A DNA stretch of 64,000 bases from an uncultured Eggerthellaceae bacterium (GTDB lineage Bacteria; Actinomycetota; Coriobacteriia; Coriobacteriales; Eggerthellaceae), in assembly GCA_937892845.1 (NCBI GenBank), contig CALBGP010000025.1, positions 4,084 to 68,083 of the forward strand, written 5' to 3'. The position numbers and the translations under genes were made by a program. Below, in pieces: positions 44,997 to 52,680 of the stretch. Numbering within the stretch: position 1 is the first letter of the stretch; each line of letters starts with the position of its first letter. The notes under the pieces are model-generated. The model was given only the letters and a program-made list of their open reading frames with translations. It did no database searches and had not been told where the DNA came from.

Positions 44997-45308
44997 TCAG
45001 CGCGGGCGACTACCTGAACAATTGTCATGGCTGCCGGTTCGTTCGAAAAACGCCACCTCATCGTTCGACGACCAGATCACGAGCCAATCACCCGAATTGG
45101 CAACATGGCATTCACTCCGGCCCGCCCAACTGCCGGATAGCTTATGCATATTATGGCGGTTCTTCAGAATCGCCAGAGATTCGGGAGTGTTCTCCAGCAC
45201 AAGATCAATCAGCTTCTCCAGCTCAGCCATATCCCAGTTGCGGCGCTTTGCCTTTTTCTTCAGATCGCGCGAAAATGCAGAGGAGAAATCAGCCGCCAGC
45301 CGGGCCAT
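44997..45308 (-). CDS. YafQ/RelE-family mRNA-interferase toxin
   Basis: A 103-residue ribosome-dependent endoribonuclease toxin. It shows FSSAFSRDLKKKAKRRNWD, then HKLSGSWAGRSECHVANSGDWLVIW and FFERTGSHDNC, matching YafQ with the catalytic His near the C-terminus. ATG 45308 overlaps the antitoxin stop (TGATG); GTG 45311 is possible. Antitoxin first, toxin second is the usual order. Confidence 0.9.
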   Translation of the reverse strand: MARLAADFSSAFSRDLKKKAKRRNWDMAELEKLIDLVLENTPESLAILKNRHNMHKLSGSWAGRSECHVANSGDWLVIWSSNDEVAFFERTGSHDNCSGSRPR

Positions 45309-45580
45309 CACTCCATCGCCGCCGCGATGAGGTCAGCGCCATTGTCGAAACGCCCTTTGTTCCCTGAGGCAAGGAAGGCATTTCCCTCGGCAATGGCCTC
45401 GAGACTCTCCGCATTGGGCTCTTCGGGGGCGAAAGTCAAAGGGATGCGACGGGTATTCACCATCTGTTTGTAGAATGCGCGCGTGACAGACGAAAGGTCA
45501 AGACCGTAGTAATCGGCCACCTCAGAAGCGCCCCGCTTCAAATCTTCGTCAACACGAATCGTAAGTGTCGAGGTTGCCAT
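45308..45580 (-). CDS. DinJ/RelB-family antitoxin
   Basis: A 90-residue ribbon-helix-helix antitoxin: STLTIRVDEDLKRGASEVADYYGLDLSSVTRAFYKQMV, followed by a toxin-wrapping tail. It should neutralise the overlapping toxin and repress its own promoter. ATG 45580 is preceded by a weak GAGGTAACC. A TGCACTGACnTTnATA-like pair (CGCACTGACGTT and TGCACTGACATT) within 45613-45650 may be the operator. Confidence 0.9.
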   Translation of the reverse strand: MATSTLTIRVDEDLKRGASEVADYYGLDLSSVTRAFYKQMVNTRRIPLTFAPEEPNAESLEAIAEGNAFLASGNKGRFDNGADLIAAAME

Positions 45581-45656
45581 GGTTACCTCAATTCATAGTT
45601 GTATCGGCACAGACGCACTGACGTTCATATATCAATGCACTGACATTATAGCACTC

Positions 45657-45740
45657 GCCAAGCGCGCCGAGGCATAGGACAATCCGCCGCCTTCGTCGCA
45701 GCGCATCGAAGTGCCGAAGCGAAGCGCCGCGGACTTAACG
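45657..45740. repeat. 84-bp direct repeat, copy 2
   Basis: Second copy of the mazG 3' end plus intergenic DNA, lying immediately before and including the stop region of the methyltransferase gene. Four substitutions against copy 1, no indel. Confidence 0.92.
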
Positions 45741-46601
45741 CGGACGGCAGAGCTCCCAGAACGCCACGGCGGAAGCGGCGGCCACATTCAGGCTGTCCAC
45801 ACCATGTGCCATGGGGATGCGTACGGTATGCGTGCATCCTTCGATGGTGCGGTGCGACAAGCCGTCGCCCTCGGTGCCGAAGATGAGGGCCAGCTTGTCA
45901 GACGCGGCAAGACGCGGATCATCCAGGGAAACGGAATCATCCGACAGCGCCATGGCCGCGGTCTCGAACCCCATTGCATGCAGGCGGCGCAGGCCTTCGC
46001 CCGGCCAATCGTGCGAGGATTCGCCGATGCGCGTCCACGGAACCTGGAACACGGTGCCCATGCTCACGCGCACCGCGCGGCGGTACAGCGGATCGCAGCA
46101 CGTAGGCGTGACCAGCACCGCATCAACCCCCAAGGCCGCCGCCGAACGAAAGATCGCACCCACGTTGGTGTGGTCGACAATGCCCTCCAACACGGCGATG
46201 CGACGCGCACCCCGGCCGTCACGCAGGCGGGGCAGCAGCTCCTCGGGCTCGGGAAGCACGGGGCGGCGCATGGCGCACAGGATGCCGCGCGTCAGCTCGA
46301 AACCCGTGAGCTGCTTGAGCTCGGATTCGGGAGCCACGAACACGGGCACCTCCACTCCTGCGGCGGCACCGGCTTCCTCGATGCGCGCCACCGTTTCGGC
46401 TGCCGCATCAAGCCAATGCGGCGTCATGAGCACGGATACCGGAGCCATGCCGGCTGCAAGCGCACGGTCTATGACCTTCAAGCTTTCAGCTATGAAGATG
46501 CCCTTTTCGGGCTCGAGCTTATTGCGCAGCTGCGCTTCGGTCAGGCGCGCATACGCGTCAAGGCGCGGATCGGATAGATTCTCGATGTTCACGTAGGGCA
46601 T
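45735..46601 (-). CDS. SpoU/TrmH-family RNA 2'-O-methyltransferase
   Basis: A SAM-dependent SPOUT methyltransferase of 288 residues. An N-terminal substrate-binding part (NKLEPEKGIFIAESLKVIDRAL, typical of RlmB/TsnR-like enzymes) precedes the trefoil-knot domain with motif 1 DHTNVGAIFRSAAALGVDAV, motif 2 LIFGTEGDGLS and motif 3 IPMAHGVDSLNVAAASAV. The exact target (23S rRNA or tRNA) cannot be told. Its stop codon lies inside the 84-bp repeat. Confidence 0.93.
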   Translation of the reverse strand: MPYVNIENLSDPRLDAYARLTEAQLRNKLEPEKGIFIAESLKVIDRALAAGMAPVSVLMTPHWLDAAAETVARIEEAGAAAGVEVPVFVAPESELKQLTGFELTRGILCAMRRPVLPEPEELLPRLRDGRGARRIAVLEGIVDHTNVGAIFRSAAALGVDAVLVTPTCCDPLYRRAVRVSMGTVFQVPWTRIGESSHDWPGEGLRRLHAMGFETAAMALSDDSVSLDDPRLAASDKLALIFGTEGDGLSHRTIEGCTHTVRIPMAHGVDSLNVAAASAVAFWELCRPR

Positions 46602-46619
46602 GGGCTGGCCTTTCGGCGT

Positions 46620-47129
46620 TTACAGTGCGGTCAAGTCGAAGCAATACGGGACAATGTCCTCATAGACACCGTCGCCGTTGAGAAAGCCGCCGGGGATGAC
46701 ACCCAGGGGCTCGAAGCCGATCTTTTTGTACAGGTGGTGCGCCACGGCGTTGCTTGCCACCACGGCGTTGAATTGCATCACGCGAAATCCCAGGTCACGG
46801 GCGCGTTCAAGCGAATCGCGGACCAAGGCCTCGCCCACATGTAGCCCACGCGCGTCCGACGACACCGCGTAGCTGGCATTGGCTATATGTCCGCAACGGC
46901 CCACATTGTTCGGATGCACGATGTAAAGACCCACGACGCAGCCATCCGCCTTGGCTACGGCCGAGGCGCTCTGCGATGCGAAGAACTCGGCGGCATCGTC
47001 GGGCGAAAGCTCGTCTACCTGGGGAAACGCATTACCTGCGCGCACGACCTCGTTCCAAATGCCGCGCATCCGCTCAACATCGTCCGGGCAGAACAGCGAA
47101 ATAGAGACAGAAGGTGTTCCTTGTGACAT
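46620..47129 (-). CDS. GNAT-family N-acetyltransferase
   Basis: A 169-residue acetyltransferase with the acetyl-CoA loop region ARGLHVGEALVRDSLERARDLGF (R/Q-x-x-G-x-G/A type) and VASNAVAHHLYKKIGFEPLGVIPG. ATG 47129 has AAAGGAGC upstream; the longer frame to 47408 has no support. The substrate is unknown. It is read in the same direction as the methyltransferase, 18 bases upstream of it. Confidence 0.9.
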   Translation of the reverse strand: MSQGTPSVSISLFCPDDVERMRGIWNEVVRAGNAFPQVDELSPDDAAEFFASQSASAVAKADGCVVGLYIVHPNNVGRCGHIANASYAVSSDARGLHVGEALVRDSLERARDLGFRVMQFNAVVASNAVAHHLYKKIGFEPLGVIPGGFLNGDGVYEDIVPYCFDLTAL

Positions 47130-47306
47130 GCAAGCTCCTTTCGCAACAACAACGAACGCGATTATAGCCCTAGTCCCGCAAACCAGTTGGCTGGCACGAT
47201 TTTTGCGGCACCCGAAAGCACGGCGAAGCCCCTCGATTGCGCAGCGAACGCATCGAGTGCAAGCATGCGCCCACAAGATCACGTACGAAACGCAAAGGGG
47301 AACCCC

Positions 47307-47849
47307 GTGAAAACCACCGAAAACGAACGCTGCGTCACAATGGAAGAACCTGCGCCCGCCTCGCTTGAAGAGCGCGTAGCGCGCATGGAGGACTACCGCG
47401 CCATCCACGAACTCTTAGCCCATTACGCGCGTTGCGTGGATGCCCGAGACGGCGTGGGCGCGGCGTCGGTGTTCTGCGAAAACGGCGAACTGCACGGCCC
47501 CGGTGCTCCCGCCATTGCGGGACGGCAGCGCATCGCCCGCCTGTACGGCAAACTGCTGGGCCGCATGACATCGTCATCCCACATGGTGGGAAACGAACAA
47601 GTGCTGTTCACCTCACGCGACACCGCATGCGCGCATTGCGTGCTGCTGGCGTGGGAGGGCTTCGGCGCAGCCCTTGACGCAAGCGTCGACAACCGCTTTT
47701 CACTAGGTCGCTACGAGCTTGAGCTGGTACGCGAGGCTGATGGCGAATGGCGCGTGTCCGCCATGAACGTGCACTTCGCAGGGCAAACCGGAACAGGGCG
47801 CATGGCCGAACACCTCAACCGCCCCTGGCCGCCCCAACCGCGCAGCTAG
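47307..47849 (+). CDS. SnoaL-like (NTF2 fold) protein
   Basis: 180 residues from GTG 47307, which follows AAAGGGG. The core (ARMEDYRAIHELLAHYARCVDARD, VFCENGELHGPG, SSHMVGNEQVLF, and GRYELELVREADGEWRVSAMNVHF) has the pattern of the SnoaL_4/bile-acid 7-alpha-dehydratase-like NTF2 superfamily. These include dehydratases, isomerases and non-enzymatic members; I cannot assign a reaction. ATG 47340 is an alternative start without a ribosome site. Confidence 0.8.
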   Translation: MKTTENERCVTMEEPAPASLEERVARMEDYRAIHELLAHYARCVDARDGVGAASVFCENGELHGPGAPAIAGRQRIARLYGKLLGRMTSSSHMVGNEQVLFTSRDTACAHCVLLAWEGFGAALDASVDNRFSLGRYELELVREADGEWRVSAMNVHFAGQTGTGRMAEHLNRPWPPQPRS

Positions 47850-47891
47850 GCGCGGTTGGGGACGTGCAACCCTTGGTTCTTGAAGCCGCGT

Positions 47892-49256
47892 CTAGTTCTT
47901 GAAGCTGTGGATGGGCGCCGGAATGCGGCCGCCACGGCTGACGAAAGCCTCGCAGCTTGCCCTGTTCACGGGCATGATAGGCGCATAGCCCAAAAGCCCG
48001 CCGAATTCCGCGGTATCGCCCACACCCTTGCCTGCCACCGGGATCAAACGCACGGCCGTGGTCTTCTGGTTGACCATGCCTATGGCCGCCTCATCGGCGA
48101 TGATGCCGGAAATGGTGGCTGCGCTCGTATCCCCGGGAATGGCAATCATATCCAGGCCGACGCTGCACACGCAGGTCATGGCCTCAAGCTTCTCAATGGT
48201 AAGCTGGCCGGATTCGGCCGCATCGATCATGGTCTTGTCTTCGGAAACGGGAATGAACGCACCGGACAGCCCGCCCACATACGAAGACGCCATGACGCCG
48301 CCCTTCTTCACCTGGTCGTTGAGCATGGCCAAGGCCGCCGTGGTGCCGGGACCACCCACGTGCTCAAGGCCCATCTCCTCCAGGATCTCGCCAACCGAAT
48401 CGCCCACGAACGGCGTCGGCGCCAGCGACAAATCGATGATGCCGAAGGGAACGCCCAGGCGCCGGCTTGCCTCTTGGGCAACCAGCTGCCCCACGCGCGT
48501 GATCTTGAATGCCGTGCGCTTGATGGTTTCGCACAGCACTTCGAAGCTTTCGCCACGAGCAGCCTCAAGCGCGCGTTTGACCACGCCGGGGCCGGAAACG
48601 CCCACGTTGATGACAGCATCGCCCTCGGTCACGCCGTGGAAGGCGCCAGCCATGAAGGGGTTGTCATCAGGGGCGTTGCAGAACACCACAAGCTTCGCGC
48701 AACCCAGGCTGTCGCGGTCGGCGGTGGCTTCGGCAGTGGCCTTCACGATTTCGCCCATGAGTTTGACGGCATCCATATCTATGCCGGTCTTCGTAGAGCC
48801 CACGTTCACGCTGGCGCACACGTTCTCGGTTTCAGCAAGCGCCTGCGGAATGGACTGGATGAGCAGCTTGTCAGCAGGCGTCATGTTCTTCGAGACCAGC
48901 GCCGAAAAGCCGCCCAGGAAGTTGACGCCCACCGCATGCGCAGCGTCATCGAGCGTGTGGATGATGCGCACGTAATCGGCTTCAGTCTTGCAAGCCGAGC
49001 CGCCCACCAAAGAAATGGGCGTGACCGAAATGCGCTTGTTGACCACGGGAATGCCGAATTCGCGCTCAATGTCTTCGCCCGTGGAAACCAGGTCTTTGGC
49101 ATACGTGGTGATCTTGCGGTAGATGTTGGCGCACAGCGTGTCCAGGTCATCGCTTACGCAATCCAGCAGGCTGATGCCCATGGTGATGGTGCGTACGTCA
49201 AGCTTCTCCTGCTCGATCATCTGATTGGTCTCACGGACCTCCATGATATTCAGCAT
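47892..49256 (-). CDS. UPF0210 (DUF711, PFL) family protein
   Basis: 454 residues, the normal length of this widely conserved, poorly understood family. Characteristic stretches are RTITMGISLLDCVSDD, FLGGFSALVSKNMTPAD, CASVNVGSTKTGIDMDAVK and GLDMIAIPGDTSAATIS. It is paired with an ACT-domain protein of the UPF0237 family 37 bases upstream, the standard arrangement. GGAGGAATCCC precedes ATG 49256. Confidence 0.95.
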   Translation of the reverse strand: MLNIMEVRETNQMIEQEKLDVRTITMGISLLDCVSDDLDTLCANIYRKITTYAKDLVSTGEDIEREFGIPVVNKRISVTPISLVGGSACKTEADYVRIIHTLDDAAHAVGVNFLGGFSALVSKNMTPADKLLIQSIPQALAETENVCASVNVGSTKTGIDMDAVKLMGEIVKATAEATADRDSLGCAKLVVFCNAPDDNPFMAGAFHGVTEGDAVINVGVSGPGVVKRALEAARGESFEVLCETIKRTAFKITRVGQLVAQEASRRLGVPFGIIDLSLAPTPFVGDSVGEILEEMGLEHVGGPGTTAALAMLNDQVKKGGVMASSYVGGLSGAFIPVSEDKTMIDAAESGQLTIEKLEAMTCVCSVGLDMIAIPGDTSAATISGIIADEAAIGMVNQKTTAVRLIPVAGKGVGDTAEFGGLLGYAPIMPVNRASCEAFVSRGGRIPAPIHSFKN

Positions 49257-49292
49257 TGGGATTCCTCCGATTCCAATTCGCCGGTGCCGCCG

Positions 49293-49565
49293 TTAAACAC
49301 GGTGCATCTTGGTGAAGATCTCCTCGCGCTGGCAGCGAATGCTCACGCCTATTCCGGCGCCCAGCGCGTCAAGCTCTTCGACCATGGTGGCGAAATCTTT
49401 GGTGGCATTGGCGGTGTCGGCGATCATCATCATGTTGAAGAATCCGTCGATGATGGTCTGCGAGATGTCCAGGATGTTCACATGGTTGTCAGCAAGATAC
49501 GTGCACACGCGCGCGATGATGCCCACGGTGTCCTTGCCGACGACGGTGATGATGGCCTTGCTCAT
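49293..49565 (-). CDS. UPF0237 ACT-domain protein
   Basis: A 90-residue ACT domain: KAIITVVGKDTVGIIARVCTYL and NVNILDISQTIIDGFFNMMMI. ACT domains bind amino acids; this one probably regulates the UPF0210 partner. AAGGAGG lies 5 bases before ATG 49565; the longer frame to 49625 is not supported. Confidence 0.93.
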   Translation of the reverse strand: MSKAIITVVGKDTVGIIARVCTYLADNHVNILDISQTIIDGFFNMMMIADTANATKDFATMVEELDALGAGIGVSIRCQREEIFTKMHRV

Positions 49566-49783
49566 ACAAGCCTCCTTCGGGCGGGGGATTCGATTCGAAA
49601 AGTATACTCCGACCACCTCAGCCACCTACCCTGAAAGCAATTTCGGGCCCCGTATGGAGCCCGAAATGCTGAGAGAGGAAGACCAGCCGCATCAAGGGGG
49701 AAATGCGTTTGATCCGAAAGGGGTCTGCAAAATAATCGGTTCTGCAGATATCGAATCAGAAGCAATTTCCGTGCCAGCCTTCC

Positions 49784-50803
49784 CTACGATTGCGCCGGAT
49801 AGTAGCGATTCACGCCATCTTCGCACTTTCGCAGAACACGGCCCCTTTCCACCAGGTAGTCAAGGACCACCGTTCCGCTGTCTGCGATGCACATGCGCTG
49901 CAGAAGCGAAATATCTTCCCAGGCATCAAACGGAACGTTCCATTTGATGCGCCTGATGGCATCGAATCCGACAATGCCCGGCTCCGATTCCACAATGCGA
50001 AACGCCTCGTGCGCCCGGGCCTCATGATGGGCTATGAGCCATTCCACCCGTTCACGCCAATCGGTCCTGGGCTCGCCGTGGGCAACCATGATCCGGGTGA
50101 TGGGAAGATCGAGCAGCTTGCGCAGATTCTCCAGGTATCGGCTCAATGCGTCCGTGAAGCCCAAGCGCAACCCCAAACTGGGCGATATGACGAACAGGAC
50201 ATGGTCGCCGCCGAAGAACATGCCGCTGCGCCTGTGGAACAGCGAGATATGGCCGGGGGTATGCCCGCCTGTCCCTATCACCTCGAAGCTCTCCGACCCC
50301 ACGCAGATGACGTCGCATTCGTCCACGAAACGCCACGCATGGGCTTCGGCGTCGAAGCTGTCCATGCCCATGCCGAAACGGCGCAGCGCACCGATGAGGT
50401 CATCGCTTACGCCTTCGCGCGCACGTCGTTCTCCGATGCGCGCCATGTAGCCGTCATCACGGGACTCAACCATGCAGCCGTAATCGACGGGACTCAGGTA
50501 CACGGGCGCAGAGGGGGCTGCGACCGAATCAAGCAGACCCGCATGGTCGTAATGCAGATGCGTCAGGAAAAACGAGGTCTTGTCCAAGTCGACGCCTATT
50601 TCGGCAAGCGCCTCCGTAAGCACCGCCCGACCCTCGTCGGTCCCCGCCCCTGTATCGACCACCAGAAATTCGCCATCGCTTTCGATCACGAAGCAATTCG
50701 TGGCCTTCGTGTTCACGTTGACGAACGGAACGGATATGCAATACACCCTCGGATCGTCCGAGACGATGCGCCAATGCGCACCTTTGTCGCCTTTCGCCTT
50801 CAA
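49784..50803 (-). CDS. MBL-fold metallo-hydrolase
   Basis: A 339-residue metallo-beta-lactamase-fold enzyme with FLVVDTGAGTDEGRAVL, the metal motif THLHYDHAGLLD (H-x-H-x-D-H), GTGGHTPGHISLF and the late ligand in VAHGEPRTDWR. The long C-terminal part after the fold looks like a winged-helix tail (about 270-335), as in LACTB2-like proteins. The only start before the domain is TTG 50803, with GGGGGTG about 10 bases upstream. The gene follows the kinase gene by 43 bases and may share its transcript. Confidence 0.88.
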   Translation of the reverse strand: MKAKGDKGAHWRIVSDDPRVYCISVPFVNVNTKATNCFVIESDGEFLVVDTGAGTDEGRAVLTEALAEIGVDLDKTSFFLTHLHYDHAGLLDSVAAPSAPVYLSPVDYGCMVESRDDGYMARIGERRAREGVSDDLIGALRRFGMGMDSFDAEAHAWRFVDECDVICVGSESFEVIGTGGHTPGHISLFHRRSGMFFGGDHVLFVISPSLGLRLGFTDALSRYLENLRKLLDLPITRIMVAHGEPRTDWRERVEWLIAHHEARAHEAFRIVESEPGIVGFDAIRRIKWNVPFDAWEDISLLQRMCIADSGTVVLDYLVERGRVLRKCEDGVNRYYPAQS

Positions 50804-50846
50804 CTGACGTCTTCACCCCCATGCGCACCCGCGCACATCATTCCTG

Positions 50847-52595
50847 TCATCGTTCACGCTCACGCCAGGGAACCCCAGCAAGCGTAGCGGCCATGGAAAT
50901 GGCGCACGAAACCGCGACGGGGACAATGACCCACACCGACGGCGTCCAGCTTGCCATGCCCGAAGCCAACCATGCAGAAACCAGAACCGATCCTATGATC
51001 AAAGCCGCTGACGCAACGGCACCCACAAAAGCCAGGGGACGCGACCCCCTCAAGCAGCAGATGGCGAACAGTACGGCCGAAGCCATCCAGGCAACCAGCT
51101 GCACCCATGTGGCGGGCTTGGCCAGAAGCGCTACGGCGTTGGCTTCCATATGGTTCGAGAAATGCCAGTTGACCAGGGCGCTCCAGTCGAAAACGGACAT
51201 GGACCCCGAACTTGCGAGCACAACCGCGACGCCGAACGAGAACGCCGCGCAGATGGCCGCGTCACGCACCTTCAGCACGTACCCGCAAACCAAAGGCGAA
51301 AGCGCGCCGAGTCCGAGCGCCCCCAGCCACACGTGCGCCAGGCCCGTCGAAGCGCACGCAGCGCTGTTGCGGCCCGAGAAAAACCACCACGCACCGCCCG
51401 CAACCGCCGCAAAGACGGCCATCACGACGGCATCGTTGGTAAACAGCGCCGCCACAAGGGCCGCAACCGAAAGCAGCGCTCCCAGAGCTGGGCTCGCAAG
51501 CGCCGCGACCACGCACAGCGCGCACAGGCCGAAGAACAGCGCCGTCGGAGCTCCTCCCACAGCGAAGAGCTGCGGGATGTTCGCCAGGAACAGCACGCCC
51601 GGGAGGGCGCATGCCGCGGCCGAGAAAACGCGGCGGCCCACAGCCCGCGCACGCTCGCTCATGAAGGACACAGCGGGCCGCGCCTCAACGGCATCATCCT
51701 GAGCGACCTCTCCGTAATCCTCGCACGCTTCGCCCACCAAAACGGCCAGTTGGCGCTTGCCCTGGCGCGCGTTTCCCAAGTACGGCTCAAGCGCGTCGGC
51801 AAAATCACGGACCGAGCAGAAACGGTCCTCGCGGTCCAAAGACAACGCGTCGAAAAGCACGTCGTCGGCAGCTGCCGGCATGTCGCCGCGGGCCAGCGAA
51901 GGCACCACCAGCTCCGCATCTTCAATGGCTGCTTCGGCCCAGGCCAGGTCAGGGGCGAGAAACGGGTTGTCGCCCGTCAGCATCTCATAGGTGAGCGCCG
52001 CCAGCGCCCATTCATCGGTTCTCTCGTCAGGCTGCTCCAAACGCATCTGCTCAAGCGGCATGTAGCCGATGGTGCCGCCTTCCGCCTGCCCGAATCCCGC
52101 GCTATGCGACAGCTCCGCCAGGCCGAAGTCCGAAACCTTGACCTGCCCCTGCCGGTCTATGAGCACATTGTCCGGCTTGATGTCCAGATGAAGGACCTGG
52201 TTCTCATGCGCCACTTCAAGAGCATGGGAAACTGCGCCGAACACCGACGCCACGATGTCCAGCGGCAACGGCCCGCCGTAGTCGTGCATGAAGCGCGTCA
52301 GCGTGACACCGTCCACGTACTCCATGATCAGATAGGCCATGCCGTCGGAGATTTCGAAATCATAGACGCCCACGATGTCCGAATCGGACAGCATTGCGGC
52401 CGTGCGCGCCTCATCCAGACCCGGTATGCGAGCAGGCTCCGCTCCGCCGCCCTGCAGGGCGCCGTTGTCAAGCGGAAGGCATTTGATTGCAACGCGCCGT
52501 TGAATACGCGTATCCCATGCGACCTGCACCGTTGCAAAGCCGCCCTTGCCGGCGGTGTCTATGACTCTATATCTGTTCAGAATAAGATTTTGCAC
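50847..52595 (-). CDS. Ser/Thr protein kinase with multi-helix membrane domain (PknA-like)
   Basis: A 582-residue eukaryotic-type kinase. The kinase domain (1-275) has GKGGFATVQVAWD (Gly loop), AIKCLPLD (Lys), the catalytic loop LHLDIKPDN and SDFGLAELS. The usual HRD is HLD, so it is a non-RD kinase that may not need activation-loop phosphorylation. Residues about 325-575 form eight or more hydrophobic helices instead of PASTA domains. It lies divergently from fhaA with a shared 85-base control region, so it probably feeds the same FHA-centred network. Confidence 0.92.
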   Translation of the reverse strand: MQNLILNRYRVIDTAGKGGFATVQVAWDTRIQRRVAIKCLPLDNGALQGGGAEPARIPGLDEARTAAMLSDSDIVGVYDFEISDGMAYLIMEYVDGVTLTRFMHDYGGPLPLDIVASVFGAVSHALEVAHENQVLHLDIKPDNVLIDRQGQVKVSDFGLAELSHSAGFGQAEGGTIGYMPLEQMRLEQPDERTDEWALAALTYEMLTGDNPFLAPDLAWAEAAIEDAELVVPSLARGDMPAAADDVLFDALSLDREDRFCSVRDFADALEPYLGNARQGKRQLAVLVGEACEDYGEVAQDDAVEARPAVSFMSERARAVGRRVFSAAACALPGVLFLANIPQLFAVGGAPTALFFGLCALCVVAALASPALGALLSVAALVAALFTNDAVVMAVFAAVAGGAWWFFSGRNSAACASTGLAHVWLGALGLGALSPLVCGYVLKVRDAAICAAFSFGVAVVLASSGSMSVFDWSALVNWHFSNHMEANAVALLAKPATWVQLVAWMASAVLFAICCLRGSRPLAFVGAVASAALIIGSVLVSAWLASGMASWTPSVWVIVPVAVSCAISMAATLAGVPWRERER

Positions 52596-52627
52596 AGAGG
52601 GTGCCTTTCGCCTACAATTTTGAAGCT

Positions 52628-52656
52628 ATTATATATGTCTTGAGCTAACGAACCAA
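52628..52656 (-). promoter_or_regulatory. promoter of the membrane kinase gene
   Basis: Minus strand -35 TTGGTT (52651-52656) and consensus -10 TATAAT (52628-52633) are separated by 17 bases, about 35 bases before ATG 52595. The AT-rich centre may also serve the rightward fhaA promoter. Confidence 0.65.
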
Positions 52657-52680
52657 AAACGCAGAAAGGCTTAAGTCGAC

